A stretch of DNA of 64,000 nucleotides from Ralstonia wenshanensis (GTDB taxonomy: Bacteria; Pseudomonadota; Gammaproteobacteria; Burkholderiales; Burkholderiaceae): assembly GCF_021173085.1 (NCBI RefSeq), contig NZ_CP076413.1:992001-1056000 (forward strand), written 5' to 3'. A program made the position numbers and the translations under genes. Below the pieces are notes generated by a model. It saw only the letters and a program-made list of their open reading frames with translations, was not told the DNA's origin and did no database searches. Numbering within the stretch: position 1 is the first letter of the stretch; each line of letters starts with the position of its first letter. Positions 40,101-48,902 of the stretch are shown here, in pieces.

Positions 40101-41146
40101 CTCAAACCAAGAAGCAGAAGCACCCCGGCCCAATCGTTCTGGATGTTGCCGGCCTTGAACTTGGCCCCGACGACGTTCGCCGCATTGCCCATCCGTTGAC
40201 GGGTGGCGTGATCCTGTTCGCGCGCAACTTCGAATCGCGCGCGCAATTGACCGCGCTGACGCAGGCCATTCGCGCGATTCGGAGCGACGTGCTCATTTGC
40301 ATCGACCACGAAGGCGGACGCGTGCAGCGCGCCAAGACCGACGGCTTTACGCACCTGCCCGCCATGGGCGCGCTGGGCAAGCTCTGGGACACGGACGTGC
40401 TGGCCGCCACGCGCGCTGCCACGGCTTGCGGCTACGTGCTGGCCGCCGAACTGCGCGCGTGCGATATCGACCTGAGCTTCACGCCCGTGCTCGATCTCGA
40501 CTATGGCAGCAGCAGTGTGATCGGCGATCGCGCGTTCCATCGCGACCCGCGCGTGGTAACCATGCTGGCCAACCACTTGACGCTGGGCCTGCGCTTGGCC
40601 GGCATGTCGAACTGCGGCAAGCATTTCCCCGGCCACGGCTACGTCCAGGCGGATTCGCACATCGCTGTACCGGTGGACGAGCGTCCGCTGGAGGCCATCC
40701 TCGCTGACGACGCGCAGCCGTACGGGTGGATGGGAATCGGTCTGCAGTCGGTGATGCCGGCGCACGTGATTTACTCGGCCGTCGATCCGAATCCAGCGGG
40801 CTTCTCTCGCTTTTGGCTGCAGGACATGCTGCGCGCGCATTTCAACTTCGACGGCGTGATCTTCAGCGATGACCTGAGCATGGAAGGCGCGAGCGTAGCC
40901 GGCACGGTCGTCGACGGCGCGCGAGCGGCGCTCACGGCCGGCTGCGACATGGTGCTGATCTGCAATGCGCCGGAAAAGGCCGATCAACTGCTCGGCGAGT
41001 TGGATGTGCCGATGGGCAAGGCGTCGCAGCGGCGCGTGCGTCGGCTGTTTGGCGGTCGTGCCGTGAAGGACTGGTCGAAGCTACAACAGCAATCGGCTTA
41101 CAGGCAGGCGCTGCGTACGTTGCGCGAGGCGAAACTCATCAAGTAG
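40097..41146 (+). CDS. nagZ: Beta-N-acetylhexosaminidase
   Basis: Cytoplasmic glycosidase of peptidoglycan recycling (family GH3). The 349-residue product has the GH3 motif [16 protein letters not shown] and the nucleophile region [13 protein letters not shown]. It is the last gene of the coupled recO-pdxJ-acpS-nagZ run and is followed by a terminator. Confidence 0.95.
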   Translation: MTQTKKQKHPGPIVLDVAGLELGPDDVRRIAHPLTGGVILFARNFESRAQLTALTQAIRAIRSDVLICIDHEGGRVQRAKTDGFTHLPAMGALGKLWDTDVLAATRAATACGYVLAAELRACDIDLSFTPVLDLDYGSSSVIGDRAFHRDPRVVTMLANHLTLGLRLAGMSNCGKHFPGHGYVQADSHIAVPVDERPLEAILADDAQPYGWMGIGLQSVMPAHVIYSAVDPNPAGFSRFWLQDMLRAHFNFDGVIFSDDLSMEGASVAGTVVDGARAALTAGCDMVLICNAPEKADQLLGELDVPMGKASQRRVRRLFGGRAVKDWSKLQQQSAYRQALRTLREAKLIK

Positions 41147-41179
41147 CGTCGAAACGCCAAGAAGATTGATCGCAAAAGA

Positions 41180-41201
41180 AAAGGCTCCCGAGGGAGCCTT
41201 T
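41180..41201. terminator. Intrinsic terminator between nagZ and efp
   Basis: AAAGGCTCC/GGAGCCTTT stem with a CGAG loop, A-rich on the left and T-rich on the right. It suits the convergent nagZ (+) and efp (-) transcripts. Confidence 0.85.
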
Positions 41202-41221
41202 CTTCTTGCTGCGACGCCAGC

Positions 41222-41797
41222 TTACTTGGCGCGGCTACGGTACTCGTCGGTACGCGTGTCGATTTCGATCTTCTCGCCGATGTTGCAGAACAGCGGGACC
41301 ATGATCGTGAATTCTTCGTTGTCGTTGATGCGAGCCGCCTTCAGAACCTTGCCCGACGACGTGTCGCCCTTGACGGCGGGTTCGGTGTAGACGATTTCGC
41401 GGACAACCGTGGTCGGCAGTTCCACCGAGATGGCGTTCTCGTTGTAGAACGTCACTTCGACCTTCATGCCGTCTTGCAGGTAGTTCAGTGCGCTGCCCAT
41501 GGCGGCGGGCTCAACGTTGTACTGTTCGTACGTGACCGGGTCCATGAACACGTACATCGTGCCGTCGAAGTAGGAGTACTCGGCTTCCTTCTTCTCCAGG
41601 ATGACTTGGTCCATCTTGTCGTCGGCGTTGAACACCGACTCGCCGCCTGCGCCCGTCAGCAGGTTCTTGTACTTCATCTTGACGACGGCGCCCGAACGGC
41701 CCGAACGGCTGTACTCGGTCTTGAGCACGACCATCGCGTCGTTGCCGATCATGAACACGTTGCCAGCGCGGAGTTCTTGCGCGATTTTCAAAGCCAT
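41222..41797 (-). CDS. efp: Elongation factor P
   Basis: Relieves ribosome stalling at polyproline. The 191-residue product has the three-domain EF-P layout. The modification site is an arginine: Arg34 in [11 protein letters not shown], corresponding to the Arg32 of Pseudomonas and Neisseria EF-P. Arginine-type EF-P is rhamnosylated by EarP, encoded next to it. No lysine at this position means the EpmA/EpmB pathway is not expected. Confidence 0.96.
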   Translation of the reverse strand: MALKIAQELRAGNVFMIGNDAMVVLKTEYSRSGRSGAVVKMKYKNLLTGAGGESVFNADDKMDQVILEKKEAEYSYFDGTMYVFMDPVTYEQYNVEPAAMGSALNYLQDGMKVEVTFYNENAISVELPTTVVREIVYTEPAVKGDTSSGKVLKAARINDNEEFTIMVPLFCNIGEKIEIDTRTDEYRSRAK

Positions 41798-41913
41798 TTC
41801 AAATTTCCTGAGAGTAAGAGGGTTCGATGCGCGCCAAGCAACGAAGCACCGCGCGATACCCTCCGGGCCGCGCGAACCAGGTCAGAGCCGGGGGTCGCAT
41901 ACAGATCAGCCCG

Positions 41914-43107
41914 CTATTTTACCTGTTTTTCGCAAAATGCCACCAAATTCGCGGCGAGATCGCCTAGTTGCATCAAGCTTTGCTCCCACGTGACGGCTCG
42001 TGCGCGCAGGTGCTCTGCGGTGGCAGCAAAGTCCGCCCAGTTGAGTGACGCCGGCGCACCATTCCAGGCGTGCCAGAAGGCGATCAGCGCTTTGGCATCG
42101 GCCTCTGTCAGGGCGGGGGTATAGCGGGCCAGAAATGCGTCCAGCTTCGTGAGGTGCACGTCGTCGCTTTGCGGGTAGATGTGCCAGACAAAGGGCTTCA
42201 GCGCCCATTGAGCCCGTACGAACGAGTCTTCCCCGCGCACGAAGTTGATGTCGCAAGCCCAGAGCAGCGGGTCGTAATGCTCCTGCGGCACGAATGGCAC
42301 GACGGCTACGCTCAGGTTGCCGCGCGTCCAGCGAGCACCTGTCTTGGCGCCACCGGCGTCACCCAGTAGCTCGGCGATCTGCTGGGCGGCCAAGCCCTCC
42401 GGGACCAAGCAGATCACCGGTTGGGGCGATGCTTCCCATTGAGCGACCAGCGTTGGCAGCGCCGGGTTGGCATAGGCGAACAGGCTCACTCGCAGGGCGT
42501 CAGGGTTGTCGCGCATCACGTCGTCGACGCCGAGGCGGTGCCACAGGGCCTGGTGGGCGGCGGGGCTTGCCTCGAACGTCTTGCGTTGGGCGCCAAGATG
42601 CGATTCTCGCAGTACGCCGCCGGTGTTGCGCGCAAAACCGGGGAAGAAGAAGTGTTTGACGAGCGGCAGTCGCAGATGTGGCGACTGCATCGCGTGATGC
42701 TCGGCCACCCAGTTTTCGGCGCTCAGGTATTCCAGGTTGATCCAAACCGGTGCCATGCCTTGGGATGCCCGCTCGGCCATGAACGTCAGCACTGGCTCCG
42801 GGACAGCGCATGCGAACGCGCCAATCACCACGTCGTGCAACGCGGGGTGCGCATCGGCGGCGAGGAGATGGGCGACCTGCGCATCGTCCATCCATTGGCG
42901 AATATCCACGCCTGAAACGCGCTGTGCCTCGGTTTTTGCGTCGACAGCAGGGCAGAGCTTTTCGAACGAACGGAGATCGTCCACCCACAGGCGGACCGTA
43001 TGGCCGTGCTCCTGTACAAGCTGGCGGGCCAGGCGCCAGCAGACGCCAATGTCGCCGTAGTTGTCGACGACGCGGCAGAAGAGATCCCAGGATGTGATGG
43101 TGCGCAT
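41914..43107 (-). CDS. earP: EF-P arginine rhamnosyltransferase EarP
   Basis: Transfers rhamnose from dTDP-rhamnose to the EF-P arginine. The product is 397 residues from ATG 43107 (MRTITSWDLFCRVVDNYGDI, the family opening). The longer frame from 43299 is antisense to uvrC. Conserved segments include DNYGDIGVCWRLARQL and NFVRGEDSFVRAQWALKPF. It lies 116 bases upstream of efp on the same strand, the standard pairing. Confidence 0.95.
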   Translation of the reverse strand: MRTITSWDLFCRVVDNYGDIGVCWRLARQLVQEHGHTVRLWVDDLRSFEKLCPAVDAKTEAQRVSGVDIRQWMDDAQVAHLLAADAHPALHDVVIGAFACAVPEPVLTFMAERASQGMAPVWINLEYLSAENWVAEHHAMQSPHLRLPLVKHFFFPGFARNTGGVLRESHLGAQRKTFEASPAAHQALWHRLGVDDVMRDNPDALRVSLFAYANPALPTLVAQWEASPQPVICLVPEGLAAQQIAELLGDAGGAKTGARWTRGNLSVAVVPFVPQEHYDPLLWACDINFVRGEDSFVRAQWALKPFVWHIYPQSDDVHLTKLDAFLARYTPALTEADAKALIAFWHAWNGAPASLNWADFAATAEHLRARAVTWEQSLMQLGDLAANLVAFCEKQVK

Positions 43108-43198
43108 GCAGGAAGGCCAGCCGGGCAACGAAGAAGATGGGCCGACATTGTAGTCGGCGGCTTGTTCTACACTGACGGCCTCTGATCCCGCGAACGCC

Positions 43199-45172
43199 AT
43201 GTCGTCCGACCCCACGCAACCCCAGCCCCCTGAGACGCCCGAGAGCGTTGAGCCCAGCGCGCCCGCAACTGCGCCCGAATTCGACGCGAAAGCGCACATC
43301 GCGCGCCTGCCGAACCTGCCGGGCGTGTATCGCTACTTTGATGCGCAGGGCAACGTGCTCTATGTGGGCAAGGCACGCGACCTCAAGAAGCGCGTGTCGA
43401 GCTACTTCAACAAAACGCTGCTTTCGCCGCGCATCGCGATGATGGTGGCGAAGATCGCGCGCATCGACACCACCGTGGTGCGCAGCGAGGCTGAAGCGCT
43501 GCTGCTCGAGAACAACCTCATCAAGGCGCTGGCGCCGCGCTACAACATCCTGTTTCGCGACGACAAGTCGTATCCGTATCTGAAGCTCACGCATCACGCA
43601 TATCCGCGCATGGCGTATTACCGCGGCGCGACCGATCGCAGGCACCAGTACTTCGGGCCATTCCCGAGTGCGCATGCCGTGCGCGAGAGCATGCAGATCC
43701 TGCAGAAGGTGTTCCAGCTCCGCACGTGCGAAGACACGGTCTTCAACAACCGCACGCGGCCGTGCCTGCTGCATCAGATCCATCGCTGCAGCGGCCCGTG
43801 CGTGCAAGCGATCAGCGCAGAGGATTACGCGCGTGACGTCGCCAATGCGGCCGGCTTCCTGCAAGGCCGTCAGGACGAGGTCATGCAGACGCTGCAGGAC
43901 AAGATGCAGCGCTACGCCGAGTCGCTGGCGTTCGAGCAGGCCGCCATCGTGCGCGACCAGATCGGCGCGTTGTCGACGGTGCTCAAGCAGCAGTCTGTGG
44001 AAGAAGTCGGCCACGCCAGCGACATCGACATCCTGGCCGTTGCCATCAAGGGCGGCCACGCCTGCGTGAACCTCGCGATGGTGCGCGGCGGGCGCCACCT
44101 CGGTGACAAGGCTTACTTTCCAACGCACGTGGAAGAGGGTGCCGCGATTGTCGGCGTGGATGTGGAAGCCGACGGCGAGCCGGCGGCAGAAGCGCCGCGC
44201 GATGCCGAACGCATGGCCAGCGACATCCTCGAAGCCTTCGTTGCGCAGCACTATCTCGATCAGTTTGTGCCGCCGGTGCTGGTGGTCAGTCATCAGATTC
44301 ACGCAACCGAGCTGATCGACGCGTTGGCCGAGCAGGCCGGGCGCCGCGTTTCGGTTGTGCGCCAGCCGCAGGGCGGGCGCCGCGCATGGCTCGAGATGGC
44401 GGAGAAGGGCGCTGAGCTGTCGCTGATGCGCCGGCTTTCCGAACAAGGCAGCCAGCAGGCCCGCACGCTCGCGCTGGCCGAGACCATCGGCATCGATCTG
44501 GAGGACCTTGCTGCGCTGCGGGTCGAGTGCTTCGACATCAGCCACACCGCTGGCGAAGCCACGCAGGCCTCGTGCGTGGTCTTTCACAGCCACGCCATGC
44601 AAAACAGCGAATACCGCCGCTACAACATCCAGGACATCACCCCCGGTGACGACTACGCGGCCATGCGGCAAGTTCTCACGCGCCGCTACCAGAAGATCGT
44701 CGAGCAAGCTGGCGAGGACGCCCCCAACATGCCGAGCATCGTGCTGATCGACGGCGGCAAGGGGCAGGTGGAAGTCGCGCGACAGGTCTTTGAAGAGCTG
44801 GGGCTGGATATTGGATTGCTCGTCGGCGTGGCCAAGGGCGAGGGACGCAAGGTCGGCCTGGAAACGCTCATCTTTGCCGATGGCCGTCCGTCACTGGAAC
44901 TGGGGCAGGGCAGTGCCGCGCTGATGCTCGTCGCGCAGATTCGCGATGAAGCGCACCGCTTTGCCATCACCGGCATGCGCGCCAAGCGAGCCAAGGCGCG
45001 CAACACGTCGCGGCTGGAAGAGATTGAAGGCATTGGCGCAAAGCGTCGGCAGCGTTTGCTGGCGCGCTTTGGCGGCCTGCGTGGCGTGATGGCGGCGAGC
45101 GTCGATGAACTTGCCACGGTGGAAGGCATCTCGCAGACCCTGGCCGAAGAAATCTACCGTCAGCTGCATTGA
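43199..45172 (+). CDS. uvrC: UvrABC system protein C
   Basis: Makes both incisions in nucleotide excision repair. The 657-residue product has a 30-residue acidic/Pro-rich N-terminal extension, then the GIY-YIG nuclease ([18 protein letters not shown]). A UVR motif lies near residues 225-260, the RNase H-like C-terminal nuclease contains [14 protein letters not shown] and LIDGGKGQ, and two helix-hairpin-helix motifs come at the end. It is followed after 67 bases by pgsA, the conserved uvrC-pgsA pair. Confidence 0.96.
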   Translation: MSSDPTQPQPPETPESVEPSAPATAPEFDAKAHIARLPNLPGVYRYFDAQGNVLYVGKARDLKKRVSSYFNKTLLSPRIAMMVAKIARIDTTVVRSEAEALLLENNLIKALAPRYNILFRDDKSYPYLKLTHHAYPRMAYYRGATDRRHQYFGPFPSAHAVRESMQILQKVFQLRTCEDTVFNNRTRPCLLHQIHRCSGPCVQAISAEDYARDVANAAGFLQGRQDEVMQTLQDKMQRYAESLAFEQAAIVRDQIGALSTVLKQQSVEEVGHASDIDILAVAIKGGHACVNLAMVRGGRHLGDKAYFPTHVEEGAAIVGVDVEADGEPAAEAPRDAERMASDILEAFVAQHYLDQFVPPVLVVSHQIHATELIDALAEQAGRRVSVVRQPQGGRRAWLEMAEKGAELSLMRRLSEQGSQQARTLALAETIGIDLEDLAALRVECFDISHTAGEATQASCVVFHSHAMQNSEYRRYNIQDITPGDDYAAMRQVLTRRYQKIVEQAGEDAPNMPSIVLIDGGKGQVEVARQVFEELGLDIGLLVGVAKGEGRKVGLETLIFADGRPSLELGQGSAALMLVAQIRDEAHRFAITGMRAKRAKARNTSRLEEIEGIGAKRRQRLLARFGGLRGVMAASVDELATVEGISQTLAEEIYRQLH

Positions 45173-45239
45173 TCGGCGACAATGCCCCATCTTGTCGCGT
45201 GGGTCCGAGCTTGCGCGGCGGTTGTCCTCTCGATTTGCC

Positions 45240-45815
45240 ATGCCTTTCAACTTCCCGATCCTCCTGACCTGGTTGCGTGTGGCCATGATCCCGCTGGTGG
45301 TGGGCGTGTTCTACGTGCCGGACACCTGGATGGCACTGCCTGCCAAGAACCTGACGGCTGCGGTGTTTTTCATCGTCGCAAGCCTCACCGATTGGTTCGA
45401 CGGCTTTCTTGCTCGCCGCTGGAACCAGACCTCCGCCTTCGGGGCCTTCCTCGATCCCGTGGCCGACAAGCTGATGGTGGCCGCGGCGCTGCTGGTGCTG
45501 CTGTCATTGGGCCGCGTGTCAGACGTCATCGCGCTCGTCATCATCGGCCGCGAGATCACCATCTCCGCCCTGCGTGAGTGGATGGCCCAAATTGGCGCGT
45601 CGAAGAGCGTGGCCGTGAACTTCCTCGGCAAGCTGAAGACGACCTTCCAGATGATTGCGATTCCGTTGCTGCTGTTCGAGGGCCGCCTGTTCGACATGAT
45701 CGACGCGCAGGTGTGGGGCACGTGGCTGATTTACGTGGCGGCGGTGCTTACGCTGTGGTCGATGGCGTACTACATGAAGCTCGCCTGGCCGCAGATTCGC
45801 GAGCGCGCAAAATGA
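45240..45815 (+). CDS. pgsA: CDP-diacylglycerol--glycerol-3-phosphate phosphatidyltransferase
   Basis: Commits CDP-diacylglycerol to phosphatidylglycerol synthesis in the inner membrane. The 191-residue product from ATG 45240 has the CDP-alcohol phosphotransferase signature spread over TDWFDGFLARRW and GAFLDPVADK. Hydrophobic segments come at the start, middle and end. The tRNA genes follow, as in E. coli. Confidence 0.95.
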   Translation: MPFNFPILLTWLRVAMIPLVVGVFYVPDTWMALPAKNLTAAVFFIVASLTDWFDGFLARRWNQTSAFGAFLDPVADKLMVAAALLVLLSLGRVSDVIALVIIGREITISALREWMAQIGASKSVAVNFLGKLKTTFQMIAIPLLLFEGRLFDMIDAQVWGTWLIYVAAVLTLWSMAYYMKLAWPQIRERAK

Positions 45816-45842
45816 GGCTGTAAAAACTCTTGCGCAAAACTG

Positions 45843-45872
45843 TTGACGAGGATGATTCTTCTTTGCCATAAT
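45843..45872 (+). promoter_or_regulatory. Promoter for the tRNA-Gly genes
   Basis: TTGACG at 45843-45848 and CATAAT at 45867-45872 with an 18-base spacer, about 80 bases before the first tRNA. Confidence 0.7.
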
Positions 45873-45950
45873 CTCGTTCTCGCGTTGCAGTGATGTGACG
45901 CAAACGGTCTGGCAGCACAAAGGTTGTACGGCAGTGCTGGTAGCCAAAAT

Positions 45951-46026
45951 GCGGGAATAGCTCAGTTGGTAGAGCGCAACCTTGCCAAGGTTGAGGTCGC
46001 GAGTTCGAGCCTCGTTTCCCGCTCCA
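45951..46026 (+). tRNA. glyW: tRNA-Gly (anticodon GCC), copy 1
   Basis: A 76-base cloverleaf with CCA encoded. The acceptor GCGGGAA pairs with TTCCCGC, the D-arm has TAGCTCAGTTGGTAGAGC, the anticodon loop is TTGCCAA and the T-arm contains GTTCGAGCC. Confidence 0.98.
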
Positions 46027-46079
46027 GTTTGAAATATGTGGCCGTGTTGATGTGATGGCGCGGCGGCATAACCGGTTAC

Positions 46080-46155
46080 GCGGGAATAGCTCAGTTGGTA
46101 GAGCGCAACCTTGCCAAGGTTGAGGTCGCGAGTTCGAGCCTCGTTTCCCGCTCCA
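46080..46155 (+). tRNA. tRNA-Gly (anticodon GCC), copy 2
   Basis: Base-for-base identical over all 76 positions to the copy 53 bases upstream, including CCA. The spacer between them is not repeated. A terminator follows, so the two copies are probably one transcript. Confidence 0.98.
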
Positions 46156-46161
46156 ATCCCG

Positions 46162-46185
46162 AAGGGAAGCCTTGCTTCCCTTTTT
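46162..46185 (+). terminator. Intrinsic terminator after tRNA-Gly copies
   Basis: AAGGGAAGC/GCTTCCCTT stem with a very short loop, followed by a T-run. It ends the tRNA-Gly transcript before tRNA-Cys. Confidence 0.8.
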
Positions 46186-46247
46186 CTTTATCGGCACGGC
46201 AAGCACGCGGTTCTCCACGAATTGCTACAATGCGGTGCTGAGCCCCT

Positions 46248-46321
46248 GGCGGGGTAGCAAAGTGGTTATGCAGCGGCCTGCAAAGCCGTGTACGCCGGTT
46301 CGATTCCGGCCTCCGCCTCCA
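46248..46321 (+). tRNA. cysT: tRNA-Cys (anticodon GCA)
   Basis: A 74-base tRNA with CCA encoded. The anticodon is GCA in CTGCAAA, the discriminator base is U (characteristic of tRNA-Cys), and the acceptor stem has one G-U pair. A TACAAT about 20 bases upstream may be its own -10. The uvrC-pgsA-tRNA-Gly-tRNA-Cys order matches E. coli uvrC-pgsA-glyW-cysT. Confidence 0.97.
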
Positions 46322-46332
46322 GAACGCAAAAG

Positions 46333-46359
46333 AAAAGCCCCGACTGGTTCGGGGCTTTT
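46333..46359 (+). terminator. Intrinsic terminator after tRNA-Cys
   Basis: AAAAGCCCCG/CGGGGCTTTT stem followed by a T-rich stretch. Confidence 0.88.
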
Positions 46360-46489
46360 TGTTTTTGCATCGTGCGCGATGCGCGTGCTTCGGGCTGAGC
46401 GTTCCTCGCCGTGCATTCTTCTGTTTGGACAGCGCACACCTCAGCGTTGATGCAGCCGCCATCGGCGTCGCCAGCCAATCCCTTCAGCC

Positions 46490-46547
46490 AAGTGGTTGCA
46501 TAAGAAAACCAGGTTGCCTAGACTCAAGTGGTTTTAAATTAAAACCA
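46490..46547 (+). promoter_or_regulatory. Promoter with two matched palindromic operators upstream of an MFS gene
   Basis: The promoter is TTGCAT (46496-46501), a 17-base spacer and TAGACT (46519-46524). Two copies of AAGTGGTT-N7-AAAACCA lie at 46490-46511 and 46526-46547, 36 bases apart. The downstream copy is a perfect 19-base palindrome (TGGTTTTAA, A, TTAAAACCA). The first covers the -35 and the second the expected transcription start, 13 bases before the MFS ATG. This looks like repressor control; no regulator gene is adjacent. Confidence 0.75.
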
Positions 46548-46560
46548 AATGAGGTAGCAG

Positions 46561-47793
46561 ATGCCCCCTGATTGTGTTGCCGAGCATTCGTCTACCGGGC
46601 GTGCCAGTCCCTCCCGGGTGTTGCCGCACGCGTGGGTTGCCATGCTGGCGCTTTGCGCAGCGGCTAGCGTATCGAACGTCTACTTTGCCCAGCCGCTGCT
46701 CGAACCGCTGGCCCGTGACTTTGCGCTCAGCGATGCCTGGGCCGGCGGCATCATCGGTGCAACGCAGGCTGGCTGCGCACTTGCCCTGGCGCTAGTCGTG
46801 CCGTTAGGGGATCGCTGGCCGCGCAAGCCGCTGCTTCTGGTGCAGCTCGTCTTGCTCACACTGGCGTTGCTCGCGGTAGCACTTGCACCGGTGCGCTGGT
46901 GGTTGCTGCTTGGCATGTTTTCCGTTGGTTTGCTGGGCACAGCGATGACGCAAGGACTGATCGCCTGCGCCGCCGCGTTGGCGCAATCGGCGGAGCGCGG
47001 GCGTATGGTAGGTGCGGTGCAGGGTGGGGTCGTGATCGGTCTCTTGCTGGCGCGCGCCGTGGCGGGCTTGATTGCGGATGCCGCAGGCTGGCGTGCCGTC
47101 TATATCGTGTCAGCCGGTCTTTCGGCAGCGATGCTGTTTATGCTCTGGCGCTCACTACCGGCACCGCCGACTGCGCTTTCGTCAATGAGATATACGGCGC
47201 TCCTGCGCTCGATGTGGCAACTTCTGATGACCGAACGTGTGTTGCAGGCGCGCGGCCTGATCGGTTTGTTGATGTTCGCGGCGTTCAATGTCTTCTGGAG
47301 CGCGATGGCGCTGGCTCTGAGTGCGCCGCCCTATGCGTTCTCGCCGGCAGGCATTGGAGCATTCGGTTTGGTCGGTGCGATTGGTGCGGTGGCTGCCGCG
47401 CGAGCCGGGCATCTGGCGGACCGTGGTTGGGCGCAGATGGCGACGGGCGTCGCCTTTGGTTTGTTGCTGCTCGCGTGGTGGCCGCTCGGTCTCGGATTGC
47501 AGCATCTGGCGTGGTTGATCGCCGGCGTGATTCTGTTGGACCTGGGTGGGCAAGCGGTGCACGTGCTCAACCAGAGTCTGATTTTTCGCTTGCAGCCAGA
47601 GGCGCACAGCCGGCTGGTGGGCGCCTACATGCTGTTCTATGCGGCGGGCAGTGGGTTCGGAGCGGTGACTTCGACGCTGGTGTATGCGTCGGCCGGCTGG
47701 TCAGGGGTGTGTGTTCTGGGGGGCGCTCTCAGCTTGGCGGCGCTGGTGTTCTGGGCGGCGACCGCGGCTTGGACGCGCAAGCGAAACAGCTAG
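46561..47793 (+). CDS. MFS exporter
   Basis: A 410-residue major facilitator superfamily protein with about 12 hydrophobic segments. The MFS loop motif is recognisable at GDRWPRKPLLLVQL, and the second half contains GHLADRGWAQMATG. The type is that of drug or sugar efflux carriers, with substrate unknown. GAGG lies a few bases upstream of ATG 46561. Tight operator control of its promoter suggests an inducible efflux pump. Confidence 0.83.
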   Translation: MPPDCVAEHSSTGRASPSRVLPHAWVAMLALCAAASVSNVYFAQPLLEPLARDFALSDAWAGGIIGATQAGCALALALVVPLGDRWPRKPLLLVQLVLLTLALLAVALAPVRWWLLLGMFSVGLLGTAMTQGLIACAAALAQSAERGRMVGAVQGGVVIGLLLARAVAGLIADAAGWRAVYIVSAGLSAAMLFMLWRSLPAPPTALSSMRYTALLRSMWQLLMTERVLQARGLIGLLMFAAFNVFWSAMALALSAPPYAFSPAGIGAFGLVGAIGAVAAARAGHLADRGWAQMATGVAFGLLLLAWWPLGLGLQHLAWLIAGVILLDLGGQAVHVLNQSLIFRLQPEAHSRLVGAYMLFYAAGSGFGAVTSTLVYASAGWSGVCVLGGALSLAALVFWAATAAWTRKRNS

Positions 47794-48188
47794 CGGCAGG
47801 TTCTGCAACGAGGACCAGGAGGCAGCGTATACCCGGTAGGGCCTCCAGCCCGTTGGTCGGCTCCTATACTTCCTGAGACCTCGCACCTTGTAATGGCGCG
47901 ATAAAAAATGATAGAACGCCAAGGAAACCCGGCTCTGCGCTTAGCTTTTCACAATTGTTTGCAATATGACAAAGGCGGCCTTTTAGCATGAGCTGGGCTC
48001 AAGCCGGCGTGCCACACATGCTGGCGGGGCGTGGGTAAGGTCTTGCGCGGCGGACACGTGCCGCGCCAATGGTGGCTGGTGGATCGAACAACGATGCGCC
48101 GGTCCGGGACCCCGATCACAACGACGAACGGAGTGAGCCGGCATTTCGCATAGCGATGCCGGACCCGAAACGGGGAAAGGCAATCCAG
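47794..48188 (+). promoter_or_regulatory. Leader and promoter region of the response-regulator operon
   Basis: 395 bases without a convincing gene. An AT-rich patch around 47941-47975 is the likely promoter. Two hairpins follow: GCGCGGC/GCCGCGC around 48046-48067, and CCGGCAT/ATGCCGG around 48139-48163, close to the start codon. They could affect translation of the regulator. Confidence 0.4.
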
Positions 48189-48902
48189 ATGACGATACGA
48201 ATTGCCTCGGTAGAAGACAACCAGGCGCAGTCCGATTTGATCCGAGAGATCCTGGTTTCGTCCGGATACGAATGCGAGTGTTTCAGTAACGGCGATGCCT
48301 TCGTCAAGGCGCTGCGGGATCGGACCTTCGACCTGCTGCTGCTCGACTGGCAGTTGCCCGATATCAGCGGCATCCAGCTTGTGAGCTGGGTGCGGCAGAC
48401 GGTCGGCCCAGCCCTGCCGGTGCTGTTTCTGACCAACCGATCGCTCGAAGACGACGTGGTACGCGGGCTGGCCGCCGGCGCCGATGATTACGTCGTCAAG
48501 CCGGTGCGCCGCGCCGAGCTGGTAGCGCGCGTCGGTGCGCTGCTGCGTCGCGCCGCGCCGCGCACGAGCGAATCGCTCGAACGCATTCGCGTCGGCCCGT
48601 ACGCGGTGGACCCGGTCGGGCGCGTGCTGACTTTGAATGGCTCGCAGGTTGAGCTGTCGCCGCGCGAGTTTGATCTTGGGCTGTACCTGTTCCGCAATGT
48701 CGGCAAGCTGGTGCCGCGAGAACTGATTGAGCAGGCAGTCTGGGGTCGCAGCATTGGCCCGGATTCGCGCACGCTCGCCACGCATATTTCAAAGCTTCGG
48801 CTCAAACTCGATCTCAATCAGAAGAATGGCGTGCGACTGGTCTCGGTGTACTCGCATGGCTATCGGCTCGAAACCACGCAGGAAGATGGTGAAGCAAGCT
48901 GA
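48189..48902 (+). CDS. OmpR/PhoB-type response regulator with intact receiver
   Basis: A 237-residue two-component response regulator. The receiver has all key residues: Glu9/Asp10, phospho-acceptor Asp53 (LLLLDWQLPD), Thr82 and Lys104 (DDYVVKP). The C-terminal winged helix (about 135-230) ends VRLVSVYSHGYRLE. ATG 48189 follows GGGGAAAGG; the upstream in-frame extension is not conserved. Its 3' end overlaps the next gene by 17 bases. The histidine kinase two genes later is its likely partner. Confidence 0.93.
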   Translation: MTIRIASVEDNQAQSDLIREILVSSGYECECFSNGDAFVKALRDRTFDLLLLDWQLPDISGIQLVSWVRQTVGPALPVLFLTNRSLEDDVVRGLAAGADDYVVKPVRRAELVARVGALLRRAAPRTSESLERIRVGPYAVDPVGRVLTLNGSQVELSPREFDLGLYLFRNVGKLVPRELIEQAVWGRSIGPDSRTLATHISKLRLKLDLNQKNGVRLVSVYSHGYRLETTQEDGEAS

